A DNA stretch of 64,000 nucleotides from Sutcliffiella horikoshii. GTDB lineage: Bacteria; Bacillota; Bacilli; Bacillales; Bacillaceae_I. The stretch spans positions 2,852,001-2,916,000 of the forward strand of contig NZ_CP020880.1 in assembly GCF_002157855.1 (NCBI RefSeq), in the 5' to 3' direction. How positions within the stretch are numbered: the stretch's first letter is position 1; every line of letters begins with the position of its first letter. Positions 8,120 through 15,101 of this stretch are shown piece after piece. A program made the position numbers and the translations under genes. The notes beneath the pieces are model-generated. The model made no database searches, was not told the DNA's origin, and saw only the letters and a program-made list of their open reading frames with translations.

Positions 8120-9190
8120 TTATTTTGCTGTGTTAATGATTTCTTTTAAGATAATTTCCAACGTGTTAGGTGCACTGTCTTTGGACATATTCTTTTGAAG
8201 TTGATCTTTCTCATTCTTGAGTGCCTCTAGTTGTGTTAACAGGGTTTCAGTGGTGAGATCTTCTTCGAATAAAACTTTCGCAAAACCTTTTTTCTCGAAT
8301 GATTGGGCATTCAAGATTTGGTCTCCCCTGCTAGCGTTCCTAGAAAGCGGGATTAATAGCATCGGTTTACGTAATGCCAGAAATTCAAAAATGGAATTCG
8401 CACCAGCTCTTGAGATGATGAACTCTGATGCTGCAAGAACATCTGGTAGTTCTTGATTAATATATTCAAATTGTTTATACCCTTTTACACCTTCAAGGGA
8501 ACGGTCCATGTTTCCTTTTCCGCATAAGTGGACAATTTGATATTGTTCTGTTAATTGAGTTAAGACTTGACGTAACGTTTCGTTGATTTTTTTGGCCCCA
8601 AGACTTCCACCCATTATGGTTAGTATCGGTTTTTTCTCATGAAATCCAAGCCATGCCCTACCTTCTTGCCCTTTCCCCTTGAATAACTCTTCTCTGATTG
8701 GTGAACCGGTAAATAATACTTTGTCAGATGGAAAGTGATTCAAAGTCTCGTCAAATGTAACAAATACTCTTGTCGCAAATTTGGTTGCAATTTTGTTGGC
8801 GAGCCCCGGTGTGATGTCTGATTCATGAATGATAACCGGTATTTTTAACATTTTAGCTGCCATCACTACAGGAACTGTTACAAATCCACCCTTGGAGAAT
8901 ACGACTTTAGGCTTTACTTTTCGTAAAATCATTAAAGCTTCCATTGCCCCTTTAATGATTCTTAGTGGATCGGAAAAGTTTTTCCAATCAAAATAGCGTC
9001 TAAGCTTACCACTTGAAATTCCGTGAAATGGAATATCCTCTTTGCCTATAATATCTTCTTCAATTCCTTTTCTTGAACCGATATATGTAATATCCCAACC
9101 TGCTGCTTTTAGTTTATTCATGATTGCAATATTGGGAGTAACGTGGCCTGCAGAACCACCGCCTGTGAAGACGATTTTCTTATTAGTCAT
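8120..9190 (-). CDS. murG: MurG-type N-acetylglucosaminyltransferase outside the division cluster
   Basis: Peripheral membrane glycosyltransferase that adds GlcNAc to lipid I to give lipid II. About 356 residues from the ATG at 9190, the best-placed start relative to AAAGGA; an upstream ATG four codons earlier abuts that site. The three glycine loops of MurG are visible: FTGGGSAGHVTPN, KGGFVTVP and MGGSLGAKKIN; HESDITPGLANK and the C-terminal SRAGANSIFEFLAL (UDP-GlcNAc region) are also typical. It is isolated from mraY/murD/ftsW, so it may be a second copy, as the B. cereus group carries, rather than the sole MurG. Catalytic residues look intact. Confidence 0.9.
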   Translation of the reverse strand: MTNKKIVFTGGGSAGHVTPNIAIMNKLKAAGWDITYIGSRKGIEEDIIGKEDIPFHGISSGKLRRYFDWKNFSDPLRIIKGAMEALMILRKVKPKVVFSKGGFVTVPVVMAAKMLKIPVIIHESDITPGLANKIATKFATRVFVTFDETLNHFPSDKVLFTGSPIREELFKGKGQEGRAWLGFHEKKPILTIMGGSLGAKKINETLRQVLTQLTEQYQIVHLCGKGNMDRSLEGVKGYKQFEYINQELPDVLAASEFIISRAGANSIFEFLALRKPMLLIPLSRNASRGDQILNAQSFEKKGFAKVLFEEDLTTETLLTQLEALKNEKDQLQKNMSKDSAPNTLEIILKEIINTAK

Positions 9191-9301
9191 TTGTATCAAC
9201 ATCCTTTATGTCATTCTCTCTCTTCTTATTATTATCGAAATAAGATATAAAGGCAAAAATTTTATATATCCAATGACGTTACCATAAATAATTTCCTACG
9301 T

Positions 9302-9346
9302 AAAACAGGCTATTGTACTATATTACTCCGTTCAATAGCCTGTTTT
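9302..9346 (-). terminator. Terminator after the YvrJ-like gene
   Basis: A 14-bp perfect stem (AAAACAGGCTATTG with its complement) around a 17-base loop, four bases beyond the stop of the gene at 9351-9515. Confidence 0.85.
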
Positions 9347-9350
9347 CTAT

Positions 9351-9515
9351 TTATTTTATGCTCCTTGAAGGCAGTGTTTCCCTAGATAATTGATATGGCA
9401 GCTGCTGCAACGTTTTTGTTACATGTTCTAGTTTTTGTTCTATTCTGTGTAACAAATAAAACGTGACTACAATCGGGAAACCAACTTCACTTATCCATGT
9501 CCACCACTGATCCAT
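9351..9515 (-). CDS. YvrJ family small protein
   Basis: 54-residue protein beginning MDQWWTWISEVGFPIVVTFY, too short for most gene callers. The pattern of a hydrophobic N-terminal half with GFPIVVTFYLLHRIE followed by a basic amphipathic tail is the YvrJ family (B. subtilis YvrJ). A purine-rich AGGGGGAG lies five bases before the ATG. It is third in a run with DUF2922 and DUF1659 genes, a combination that recurs in Bacillus genomes. A terminator before and one after suggest it is transcribed on its own. Function unknown; one membrane-associating segment predicted. Confidence 0.85.
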   Translation of the reverse strand: MDQWWTWISEVGFPIVVTFYLLHRIEQKLEHVTKTLQQLPYQLSRETLPSRSIK

Positions 9516-9734
9516 GACCTCTCCCCCTTCCTGTTCAAATAGGCTCTTTTCTCACCGAATGCTGCTATTTACTTGTAAAAAGTCGGCAATTGGACTTTTT
9601 ACTGTTTACATACTTTAGAAGTTGCAAGTAAGATTTTTAATACAACAGGGAATAGAGCACGACAGTTCATGATATGACGGTTGATTTAAGTATACGAAAC
9701 AGCAACAAAGTTTAAGAAAACTACTTTTAAATAA

Positions 9735-9765
9735 GAAGGGCCTACTGATTTAAAGTAGACCCTTC
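9735..9765 (-). terminator. Terminator after the DUF2922 gene
   Basis: A 12-bp stem (GAAGGGYCTACT, one G-U pair) with a short AT-rich loop, about 10 bases past the stop at 9775. The remaining 220 bases up to the YvrJ gene are AT rich with no recognised feature. Confidence 0.75.
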
Positions 9766-9774
9766 CAAATTACC

Positions 9775-9990
9775 TTAAGCTATTTCATATTCTGTAACAT
9801 TACGTTCCACAATTCTGGCACTGTCTTTTGTAATGAAACTTCCACCTTTAGATGTAAACACATTGGCAGCAATAATCGTATCCATCGCTTCTTCGATTTC
9901 CACCTGTGTTAGATCTGATCTAGGATCATCAACAGACACCTTCACTTTTGTACCCTCTTCATTTAAGAAAAATAATTCTAGTGTAAACAT
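9775..9990 (-). CDS. DUF2922 family protein
   Basis: 71-residue soluble protein. It shows the DUF2922 pattern: short beta strands MFTLELFFLNEEG and KVKVSVDDPRSDLT, then a helix EIEEAMDTIIAANVF and strands around KDSARIVERNVTEYEI. AAGGAGG is seven bases before the ATG. It follows the DUF1659 gene with 38 bases between, and almost certainly shares its transcript. The role is unknown; such proteins are found beside DUF1659 and YvrJ in many Bacillales. Confidence 0.88.
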   Translation of the reverse strand: MFTLELFFLNEEGTKVKVSVDDPRSDLTQVEIEEAMDTIIAANVFTSKGGSFITKDSARIVERNVTEYEIA

Positions 9991-10028
9991 GCATCTACCT
10001 CCTTTCTTTCATGAATTGATTACACTTC

Positions 10029-10244
10029 TTAACCTAGGTAGTGCAACTCACTACGTCTAACATTCGATACAGGTGTTGCCTGTAGACCTGAAATTGCTCC
10101 TGCTGCTTGTAATAGCGCTGTCGCTTCTGCATCTACTTTAATGTTGTTGTAGTTTTTGGAACGGAACAACAAATTCCCTTTTTCATCTTCTCCTAATTCA
10201 TACATTAGACGAAGTTGGACATTTTCTACTGCGTAATCTGCCAT
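10029..10244 (-). CDS. DUF1659 family protein
   Basis: 71 residues from the ATG at 10244, which has GGGGGTGA seven bases upstream; a longer frame exists but lacks a ribosome site. The family pattern is visible: an N-terminal strand ENVQLRLMYELGEDEKGN, then FRSKNYNNIKVDA, a helix ATALLQAAGAISGLQ and a C-terminal VSNVRRSELHYL. Pairs with the DUF2922 gene downstream. Both look like tiny, related structural or regulatory proteins; no function is known to me. Confidence 0.87.
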   Translation of the reverse strand: MADYAVENVQLRLMYELGEDEKGNLLFRSKNYNNIKVDAEATALLQAAGAISGLQATPVSNVRRSELHYLG

Positions 10245-10331
10245 GTTCTCACCCCCTTTCACCTTCTATATAAAAAGTTAGAAGAGAAAAGTAGTGAACA
10301 TATGAAAATAATATTTGTTTTTGGTTTAACA

Positions 10332-10680
10332 CCACTGTTCCTTTCCGCAAATGGCTTCGCTTTCCGTGGGACGGTGCTTGAGCCTCCTCGCTGCGCTACG
10401 GGGTCTCAAGCTACCGTTACTCCCCCGCTGGAGTCTACACCATTTGCTCCAATTCACAGCTGGAAATTACATAAAAGTAATTTTATTTGTTTTTCAGATT
10501 TCTTTTTTAGCCTTAAGTTGAATGAAGTCACCTTGTTGATTGGAGTGGAAGGCGCGCAGACGCCCGCGGGAGGAAGGGACAGGGGAGACCCCGGAGGCAA
10601 AGCCGAGGAGGCTCCCGGACCGCCCGCAGGCAAGCGAAGCGCCTGGAACGGAAATCAACCGGATTATATGCTTTCTTAAT
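10332..10680. repeat. Composite dispersed repeat: two inverted modules
   Basis: Left module 10332-10462 and right module 10534-10680 are related to each other as inverted copies, separated by about 70 bp that share little except the motif TGAATGAAGTCACC before the right module. The left contains CCGCAAATGGCTTCGCTTTCC and TTTGCTCCAATTCACAGC; the right begins GTTGATTGGAGTGGAAGGCG and ends GGAACGGAAATCAACCGG plus a TATATGCTTTCTTA tail. The same compound arrangement recurs at 21285-21650. GC content is well above its neighbours. It fills the gap between the DUF1659 and MgsR-like genes; reading frames across it are spurious. Confidence 0.88.
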
Positions 10681-10727
10681 CAAAAAACCATCCCATCTAC
10701 AAAGGTAGTTGGAATGGCTATTTTGGG

Positions 10728-11120
10728 TTATGAGACGGATTGCTTTAGTTCTAGTTTAGGCTTATGTCTGGAAAGCTTTTGCAACGCAGATTCATTATAC
10801 CCAACAATCAACTTTTTCCCGCTAGTGATAATTGGTCTTCTTAGTAGCTTAGGCTCCTCAATAATTAATTCTATTAGTTGGGAAAGAGATAATTCATTTA
10901 CATCAATTCCAAGATCCTTAAAAGTTTGGCTTCTAGTCGCTAATATCTCATCAATTCCTTCTGTTGTTAATGAAAGAATTTTTATCATCTCTTCTTTGTT
11001 CGGTGTTTCCCGAAAAATATGCTTCTCCTGAAATGGAATATTATTACCTTTCAACCACTTCTTCGTCTTTCTACATGACGTACAACTTGGGTAACTGTAA
11101 AAAATGATTTCATTCATCAT
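10728..11120 (-). CDS. mgsR: Spx/MgsR family RNA polymerase-binding regulator
   Basis: ArsC-like regulator, 130 residues, that binds the RNA polymerase alpha subunit. The redox CxxC switch is C13/C16 in YSYPSCTSCRKTKKWL. The other family blocks are IFRETP, TEGIDEILATRSQTFKDLGI and PKLLRRPIITSGKKLIVGYN. The YSYPSC start, FRETP and its place next to yqgY favour MgsR (YqgZ, the B. subtilis modulator of a sigma-B sub-regulon) over Spx itself. Two adjacent ATG codons follow GGGGAGG. In B. subtilis the comG operon is nearby; it is not in this window. Confidence 0.85.
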   Translation of the reverse strand: MMNEIIFYSYPSCTSCRKTKKWLKGNNIPFQEKHIFRETPNKEEMIKILSLTTEGIDEILATRSQTFKDLGIDVNELSLSQLIELIIEEPKLLRRPIITSGKKLIVGYNESALQKLSRHKPKLELKQSVS

Positions 11121-11170
11121 GCTTACCTCCCCGTTCTTTTTAATTTCTTCAGTATTTTATGTTAATCCTA

Positions 11171-11199
11171 TTGTATACCACTTGTATAACTTTTGTACA
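11171..11199. repeat. Three TTGTAYA direct repeats at 11-bp spacing
   Basis: TTGTATA at 11171 and 11182 and TTGTACA at 11193, spaced exactly 11 bp, in the 342-bp divergent gap between the mgsR-like gene and yqgY. This looks like a helically phased regulator site, but I cannot name the regulator. The rest of the gap is AT rich with a TATAAT at 11411-11416 before yqgY. Confidence 0.4.
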
Positions 11200-11462
11200 G
11201 TAAAAAGATAAGTGTTTTATGAACAAATTGCGACAAGATCTTTTCTTCATTAAAAAAGAAGGCTTTCTGTTTAACTTTGCACTATAATGGAAATAGGTAT
11301 GATAGAAAAATAGTTGCATAATCATTATGGTTCTGGTGAAAAATGTACTTATCTTGTAATCGTCACAAACTAGAAACAAACGCTTATTTACAAGTAAAGT
11401 ATTGGTACATTATAATAGGAAAGTGACAAGCATAAGGATTAGTGCGTAAGGAGGGGATACAT

Positions 11463-11708
11463 ATGGATCGTATGTACCGTGTAATGGGTTTCTGGACTGG
11501 GATTTTCGCGGTTATGTTTTATCTTGGCCACATGACTCAAACGTCTTTACTTTTCTTCGGACAAACGGTATTCTTCATTTTATTAAGTTATCTTAAGCTA
11601 TCTGAACGTATGTACATCTATATTTTCGGAGCATATTTAACAATTTTCTTTGTTGCCTTCTCGTATTGGACAACATTTATGATGGTGCCTGGATCTGGTG
11701 GTCATTAA
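11463..11708 (+). CDS. yqgY: DUF2626 membrane protein YqgY
   Basis: 81-residue integral membrane protein starting MDRMYRVMGFWTGIFAVMFY. Three hydrophobic segments (about 10-25, 28-46, 53-73) are separated by short loops, ending MMVPGSGGH. The ATG at 11463 follows AAGGAGGGG with correct spacing; a longer frame from an upstream GTG runs through the ribosome site and is discarded. The family is conserved in Bacillales, next to mgsR/yqgZ and yqgX. Function unknown. Confidence 0.88.
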   Translation: MDRMYRVMGFWTGIFAVMFYLGHMTQTSLLFFGQTVFFILLSYLKLSERMYIYIFGAYLTIFFVAFSYWTTFMMVPGSGGH

Positions 11709-11727
11709 ACATACGTAGCTAAACAAT

Positions 11728-11759
11728 AAAAAGCGATTGACTTTATGTCATCGCTTTTT
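11728..11759. terminator. Bidirectional terminator
   Basis: AAAAAGCGA and TCGCTTTTT form the stem with a 14-base loop between the convergent yqgY and methyltransferase genes; it overlaps the last bases of the latter. Confidence 0.75.
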
Positions 11760-12890
11760 ATTGTTCTTAAAATCAATTATTGTTCCCCAACTATCCGACC
11801 CCTTTTCATGAATGAGTACATGGAAAGAGTTGCTCCAGCTGCTGTCCATGATCAGGGTGCGGATCGCTCGGTTCTGTTTGCTTTTTTCAGAAAAAGGGTC
11901 TGGGTCTTGGTTTTCCTGTAGATATTCCAGTATACCTGCTGCGACGAGGAATTCCCCCTGCCTCATGGTTCCTACATGGCTAAACTCCCAATCATCAAAG
12001 CTCTCTTCTAACGCATCGAGATGAATATGTGCCGTTAAATCCATCTCTGTAGGATATTTTAAGGGATCCTTTACCAATTGATGCTGGTGATAACCACGCA
12101 GACTGCCCTCCAATAAGTCCTGACTGGCCAATTCAGAAAAACGATAGCCATAATCAACCGTTATAATGGTACCTGCAAGCATCCATTCTCCAAGGATGTT
12201 CGCATAATGCATCATTGCTAAAGGGACTTCCATTCGTTGACCTTCAGAAAAGATCAGTTTATTTTTAGAAATATAAGCCTGGATTTCTTCATTATCAAGA
12301 GGTAGACTTCTTTCAGACAGGTTTCCATCTTCATCTATTGTTACGAATACTTCCTTCAGAGTTCCATTTTTATATTCAATAACATGGACAGGCAAGGCAT
12401 CAAATAGCTCATTGGAAAACAGAACACCCTTTCTAAATCTGTCAGGGACATCCTCTAAGGAAGTAAAGTAGCTAACAGGCACAGAGTCAGAAATCGTCGT
12501 TTTCTGCAAATGAATGTGATAAGAGCTTGTCTCCACCATAACATAGCTTAAGTGCCTATAGAGCAGTGGATCAAGGAGTTTAAATTCCTCCAATAGATGC
12601 TTAGCAAACCTTCCATTCCCTCCGCCTACTTCAATAATCACAGGTGGAATATCTGTTTCATTAAAGTACTTGACCAACAGTTTAGCAAAAAGCTTTCCAT
12701 AGACAGTATGGACATTACTGCTTGTGATAAAATCCCCTTTTGTTCCTACCTTATTCTTTGGCTTCATATAGTAACCTTCAGAAGGATGATAGAGTACCGT
12801 CATCATATATTCAGCAAAATCCAATTTCCTACCAGGAGCTTTCTCTATCTTTTCTTGCAAAAATGCTGGTATCATAGGTTTAAAATCCAT
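11748..12890 (-). CDS. SAM-dependent methyltransferase, MidA/NDUFAF7-like
   Basis: 380-residue cytoplasmic methyltransferase of the DUF185/MidA family, whose eukaryotic members methylate an arginine of a complex I subunit. Motif I is VIIEVGGGNGRFAKHLL; LFSNELFDALPVHVIEY and IITVDYGY are the typical later family blocks. The bacterial substrate is unknown. Its start overlaps the last 11 bases of the yqgX gene and no good ribosome site is seen, so translation is probably coupled to yqgX. It is not part of the B. subtilis yqg block as I know it. Confidence 0.85.
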   Translation of the reverse strand: MDFKPMIPAFLQEKIEKAPGRKLDFAEYMMTVLYHPSEGYYMKPKNKVGTKGDFITSSNVHTVYGKLFAKLLVKYFNETDIPPVIIEVGGGNGRFAKHLLEEFKLLDPLLYRHLSYVMVETSSYHIHLQKTTISDSVPVSYFTSLEDVPDRFRKGVLFSNELFDALPVHVIEYKNGTLKEVFVTIDEDGNLSERSLPLDNEEIQAYISKNKLIFSEGQRMEVPLAMMHYANILGEWMLAGTIITVDYGYRFSELASQDLLEGSLRGYHQHQLVKDPLKYPTEMDLTAHIHLDALEESFDDWEFSHVGTMRQGEFLVAAGILEYLQENQDPDPFSEKSKQNRAIRTLIMDSSWSNSFHVLIHEKGSDSWGTIIDFKNNKKR

Positions 12891-13512
12891 TAAGGAATGG
12901 GTTACTATCCATTTCCCTCTCTATGGTAGTGGTCATTCCATGGCCTGATAAAACGGTTGTTTCTTCCGGCAAAATCAACAGCTTGTTGTGTATGCTTTGT
13001 ATAAGCTGTTCATGGTTGCCTCCTGGAAGGTCCGTTCTTCCGATGCTTCCAGCAAAAAGGGCATCACCTGAAAATACCACTTTGCTTGCTTCATGATAAA
13101 AGCTCACACTGCCTGGTGAATGGCCTGGAGTAAATAATATTTCTAGTTCAAAATTGGAAATGACTAATTTTTCTTCTGATAAGATTAGATGTTCTGCAGG
13201 ATTAGCCGTTATTGGCCCAAGCTGGAAAAACTGCGAGCCGTTTAGACTTGGATCCCCAAGCCAATTCTTTTCTTTCTTATGTACATAAACTGGAACATTC
13301 CAATGTTTACGAACGGCATCTACCGCTCCTATGTGATCAAAATGTGCATGTGTCAACAAGATAGCCAATGGCTTAAGCGCATTTTCTTCCAAGTAGGAAT
13401 TGAATGCTTCCCCTTCACTTCCCGGATCGAAAATGAGGCATTCTTTTCTTTCATTTATGAGGAGGTACGCATTTGTTTGCAGCGGACCAAGTGGTAGCTG
13501 TTTCCATTTCAT
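12880..13512 (-). CDS. yqgX: Metallo-beta-lactamase fold hydrolase YqgX
   Basis: About 210 residues from the ATG at 13512, the expected length of B. subtilis YqgX; a GTG four codons upstream collides with the ribosome site. The zinc-binding motif is THAHFDHIGAV, followed by TPGHSPGSVSF (third His), FSGDALFAGSIGRTD (bridging Asp) and VLSGHGMTTT (last His). The glyoxalase II-like pattern suggests a thioester hydrolase, for example on a bacillithiol conjugate. Substrate is not determinable from sequence. It is followed with an 11-bp overlap by the MidA-like gene. Confidence 0.9.
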   Translation of the reverse strand: MKWKQLPLGPLQTNAYLLINERKECLIFDPGSEGEAFNSYLEENALKPLAILLTHAHFDHIGAVDAVRKHWNVPVYVHKKEKNWLGDPSLNGSQFFQLGPITANPAEHLILSEEKLVISNFELEILFTPGHSPGSVSFYHEASKVVFSGDALFAGSIGRTDLPGGNHEQLIQSIHNKLLILPEETTVLSGHGMTTTIEREMDSNPFLNGF

Positions 13513-13595
13513 ATCTTTCCACACCTTTCCTTGAAGTATCTATCCATCTATTTTACACTAAGAAGTAGAACTTGAGAAACGAAAGGATATTGCCT

Positions 13596-14081
13596 ATGAA
13601 GTCGATGTTCGGTTTGGAAATACAATGTGCAGATGATAAACCGCAATACTTTCAGAACCTTCTCTTACAGCTTAAACAAATAGCCAGTATATTTGATTCA
13701 GATGACAGTTTGCTTATTACCGATTCTGCCATGGAGGCCAAGGTTGTAAAAAATATGTTGATGGACCGATGTATCTTAGAAGAAACATATACCCTTTCCT
13801 TAATTGAAAACCCGGTTGCCACCAGACTCTTCACGGATTATGGGTTTATTTCAGAAAAAAATAATCATTACTTGTATCAAGACATGATATCTATCTTTCG
13901 AATTGAAAGCGGTAAACAAGTTGATATTGATATGTTTCTTATCCAAATGGAAGAATCAATAATTGCTATTGAGGAACAATATAAAAAATCCTATATTATT
14001 GATAAAGAAAATAAAGAATTTATGATGAAAGTAGCTCGAGCTTATGACATAGAAGTGTCAATTTTTGACCTCGACAAATAG
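13596..14081 (+). CDS. Hypothetical protein
   Basis: 161-residue soluble protein starting MKSMFGLEIQCADDKPQYFQ, not recognised. The ATG at 13596 has GAAAGGA eight bases upstream; a TTG eight codons earlier lacks one. It is acidic and rich in Ile, Met and Glu, with no membrane segment or signal peptide. Predicted mixed alpha/beta with a helical region near EESIIAIEEQYKKSYI. It reads divergently from yqgX and is followed by the YqgW gene on the same strand after 113 bases. No function proposed. Confidence 0.7.
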   Translation: MKSMFGLEIQCADDKPQYFQNLLLQLKQIASIFDSDDSLLITDSAMEAKVVKNMLMDRCILEETYTLSLIENPVATRLFTDYGFISEKNNHYLYQDMISIFRIESGKQVDIDMFLIQMEESIIAIEEQYKKSYIIDKENKEFMMKVARAYDIEVSIFDLDK

Positions 14082-14194
14082 TAAGAAAACATTTAAAATG
14101 TAAATGGAGTGTAGTGTAATGTTCCATTACATACTTATTTTATGGAATTTCTTTTAAATAGAAATGGAAATGATCTCTGAAAGGGGCGTTAACC

Positions 14195-14368
14195 TTGCCA
14201 TTAGTTATTATTTTTGGACTTGTAACACTTTTATGCGTATTTGCACTTGTCCGTTCCCTTAAAGAAAAAAACTTCCTAGGAGTTCTTTTCGCATTCGGAA
14301 CTGTTGCAGTGTTTGGTTGGTTTACAGTAATGACTGTCATTGAACACGGTTATCCGGTAGCACACTAA
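14195..14368 (+). CDS. yqgW: DUF2759 small membrane protein YqgW
   Basis: 57-residue integral membrane protein read from a TTG at 14195 with AAGGGG eight bases upstream. Two hydrophobic segments (about 2-20 and 28-49) are joined by the charged turn SLKEKNF and the C-terminus is EHGYPVAH. Size, topology and position between yqgX and yqgV match B. subtilis YqgW. A hairpin follows directly. Function unknown. Confidence 0.85.
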   Translation: MPLVIIFGLVTLLCVFALVRSLKEKNFLGVLFAFGTVAVFGWFTVMTVIEHGYPVAH

Positions 14369-14387
14369 GTTGATAGTGCAGGCATGC

Positions 14388-14427
14388 AAAAGAGTATTCT
14401 TCCCGAATTGGGAGGGGTACTCTTTTT
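14388..14427 (+). terminator. Terminator after yqgW
   Basis: AAGAGTA plus a second CCC/GGG-rich part pair with GGTACTCTT, followed by a T run. Imperfect but well placed, 20 bases after the yqgW stop. Confidence 0.65.
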
Positions 14428-14493
14428 TGTTGGTTTTAAATTCAAGCAAATTTTGATTTAGTGAATATACTGATAGCAAAGTTAGATATTCTA

Positions 14494-14514
14494 TTAACCA
14501 CCGCTGTTGATTTT
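14494..14514. repeat. Short remnant of the dispersed repeat left end
   Basis: TTAACCACCGCTGTTGATTTT matches the left border seen at 21281-21300 and 3397-3410, but nothing of the interior follows. A possible decayed or abortive copy; chance similarity over about 20 bases cannot be excluded. Confidence 0.45.
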
Positions 14515-14581
14515 ACGGCTATATATTTGTTTGTTATAGGAAATACTATATATATTAATGATTCGTGGGAGGGTGATATGG

Positions 14582-14710
14582 TTGGCATTGAGGACATTGT
14601 GCGGAAGCTGCAGTGGGACAGGGAGAAGAAAAATCTTTATGCTGCCCCTCTATAAAAAATGTACAAAGTGTAAAGGGCACGGCCGCTTAACAAAGAGTTT
14701 CTATATTTAG
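14582..14710 (+). CDS. Very small protein with two CxxCxGxG zinc motifs
   Basis: 42 residues read from TTG at 14582. GGGAGGG at 14567-14573 is eight bases upstream. The sequence contains CGSCSGTG (residues 7-14) and CTKCKGHG (27-34): two CxxCxGxG units as in the DnaJ cysteine-rich zinc domain, 20 residues apart, enough to bind one zinc ion. The tail is RLTKSFYI. An overlapping frame starting with the ATG at 14578 gives only 25 unremarkable residues. Bacillus has comparable tiny DnaJ-like zinc proteins (YuiA type); exact family not established. Terminators lie on both sides, so it is a monocistronic unit. Confidence 0.72.
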   Translation: MALRTLCGSCSGTGRRKIFMLPLYKKCTKCKGHGRLTKSFYI

Positions 14711-14724
14711 TGAAAAAATATAAT

Positions 14725-14762
14725 AAATGCCAGGCACTCCGTTAACGAAGTGTCTGGCATTT
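14725..14762. terminator. Bidirectional terminator
   Basis: A 14-bp stem (AAATGCCAGGCACT with its complement, one G-U pair) and a TCATTTTTT tail, between the small zinc protein gene and the convergent yqgV gene. Confidence 0.85.
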
Positions 14763-14768
14763 CATTTT

Positions 14769-15083
14769 TTATATGGAGCGTTTAGATTCCACTGCGCGCA
14801 GTTTATCATCCATTTGTACGCTTTTGTCTCTGCGGTCATCTATTCTTATATTGGTTGCTACTCGATGAAGGCCTTTTTGAAACGGAGCCTCATGGATAAC
14901 CTGCACTACGTGCATTAACGTTGGGAGTTCTCCCTCGATAATCGTACTCATGGGAGTCAATTTATAGTCGATTTTTCCTTCTTTTTTAAATCCCTCCAAG
15001 ATATCTTGTATATCTGCGACATAGTCACTTACACTAGGCCCATTCGTTCCAATTGGAATAACAGTAACATCGACGATTGCCAT
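14769..15083 (-). CDS. yqgV: MTH1187 family thiamine-binding-like protein YqgV
   Basis: 104 residues with the ferredoxin-like fold of the MTH1187/YkoF family. It starts MAIVDVTVIPIGTNGPSVSD and has YKLTPMSTIIEG and HEAPFQKGLHRV, the usual conserved blocks. Members bind thiamine or related small ligands as tetramers; binding is not provable here. AGGAGG precedes the ATG. The gene follows yqgU after 18 bases and likely shares its transcript. Confidence 0.88.
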   Translation of the reverse strand: MAIVDVTVIPIGTNGPSVSDYVADIQDILEGFKKEGKIDYKLTPMSTIIEGELPTLMHVVQVIHEAPFQKGLHRVATNIRIDDRRDKSVQMDDKLRAVESKRSI

Positions 15084-15101
15084 TCTTTTTTGCCTCCTTT
15101 T

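Noticed and set aside
10332-10680. Coding frames across the composite repeat and its relatives (also 21285-21650, 62516-62745)
   Set aside because: Long frames arise because the GC-rich repeats lack stops; they have no ribosome sites, differ between copies and read through inverted modules.
10332-10680. Insertion sequence or MITE with its transposase
   Set aside because: Terminal inverted repeats exist, but no transposase gene is in the window and target duplications could not be established.
14578-14655. 25-residue frame starting ATG with the same ribosome site as the zinc protein
   Set aside because: The overlapping TTG frame contains two clear CxxCxGxG motifs and ends in a sensible place; this frame has none.
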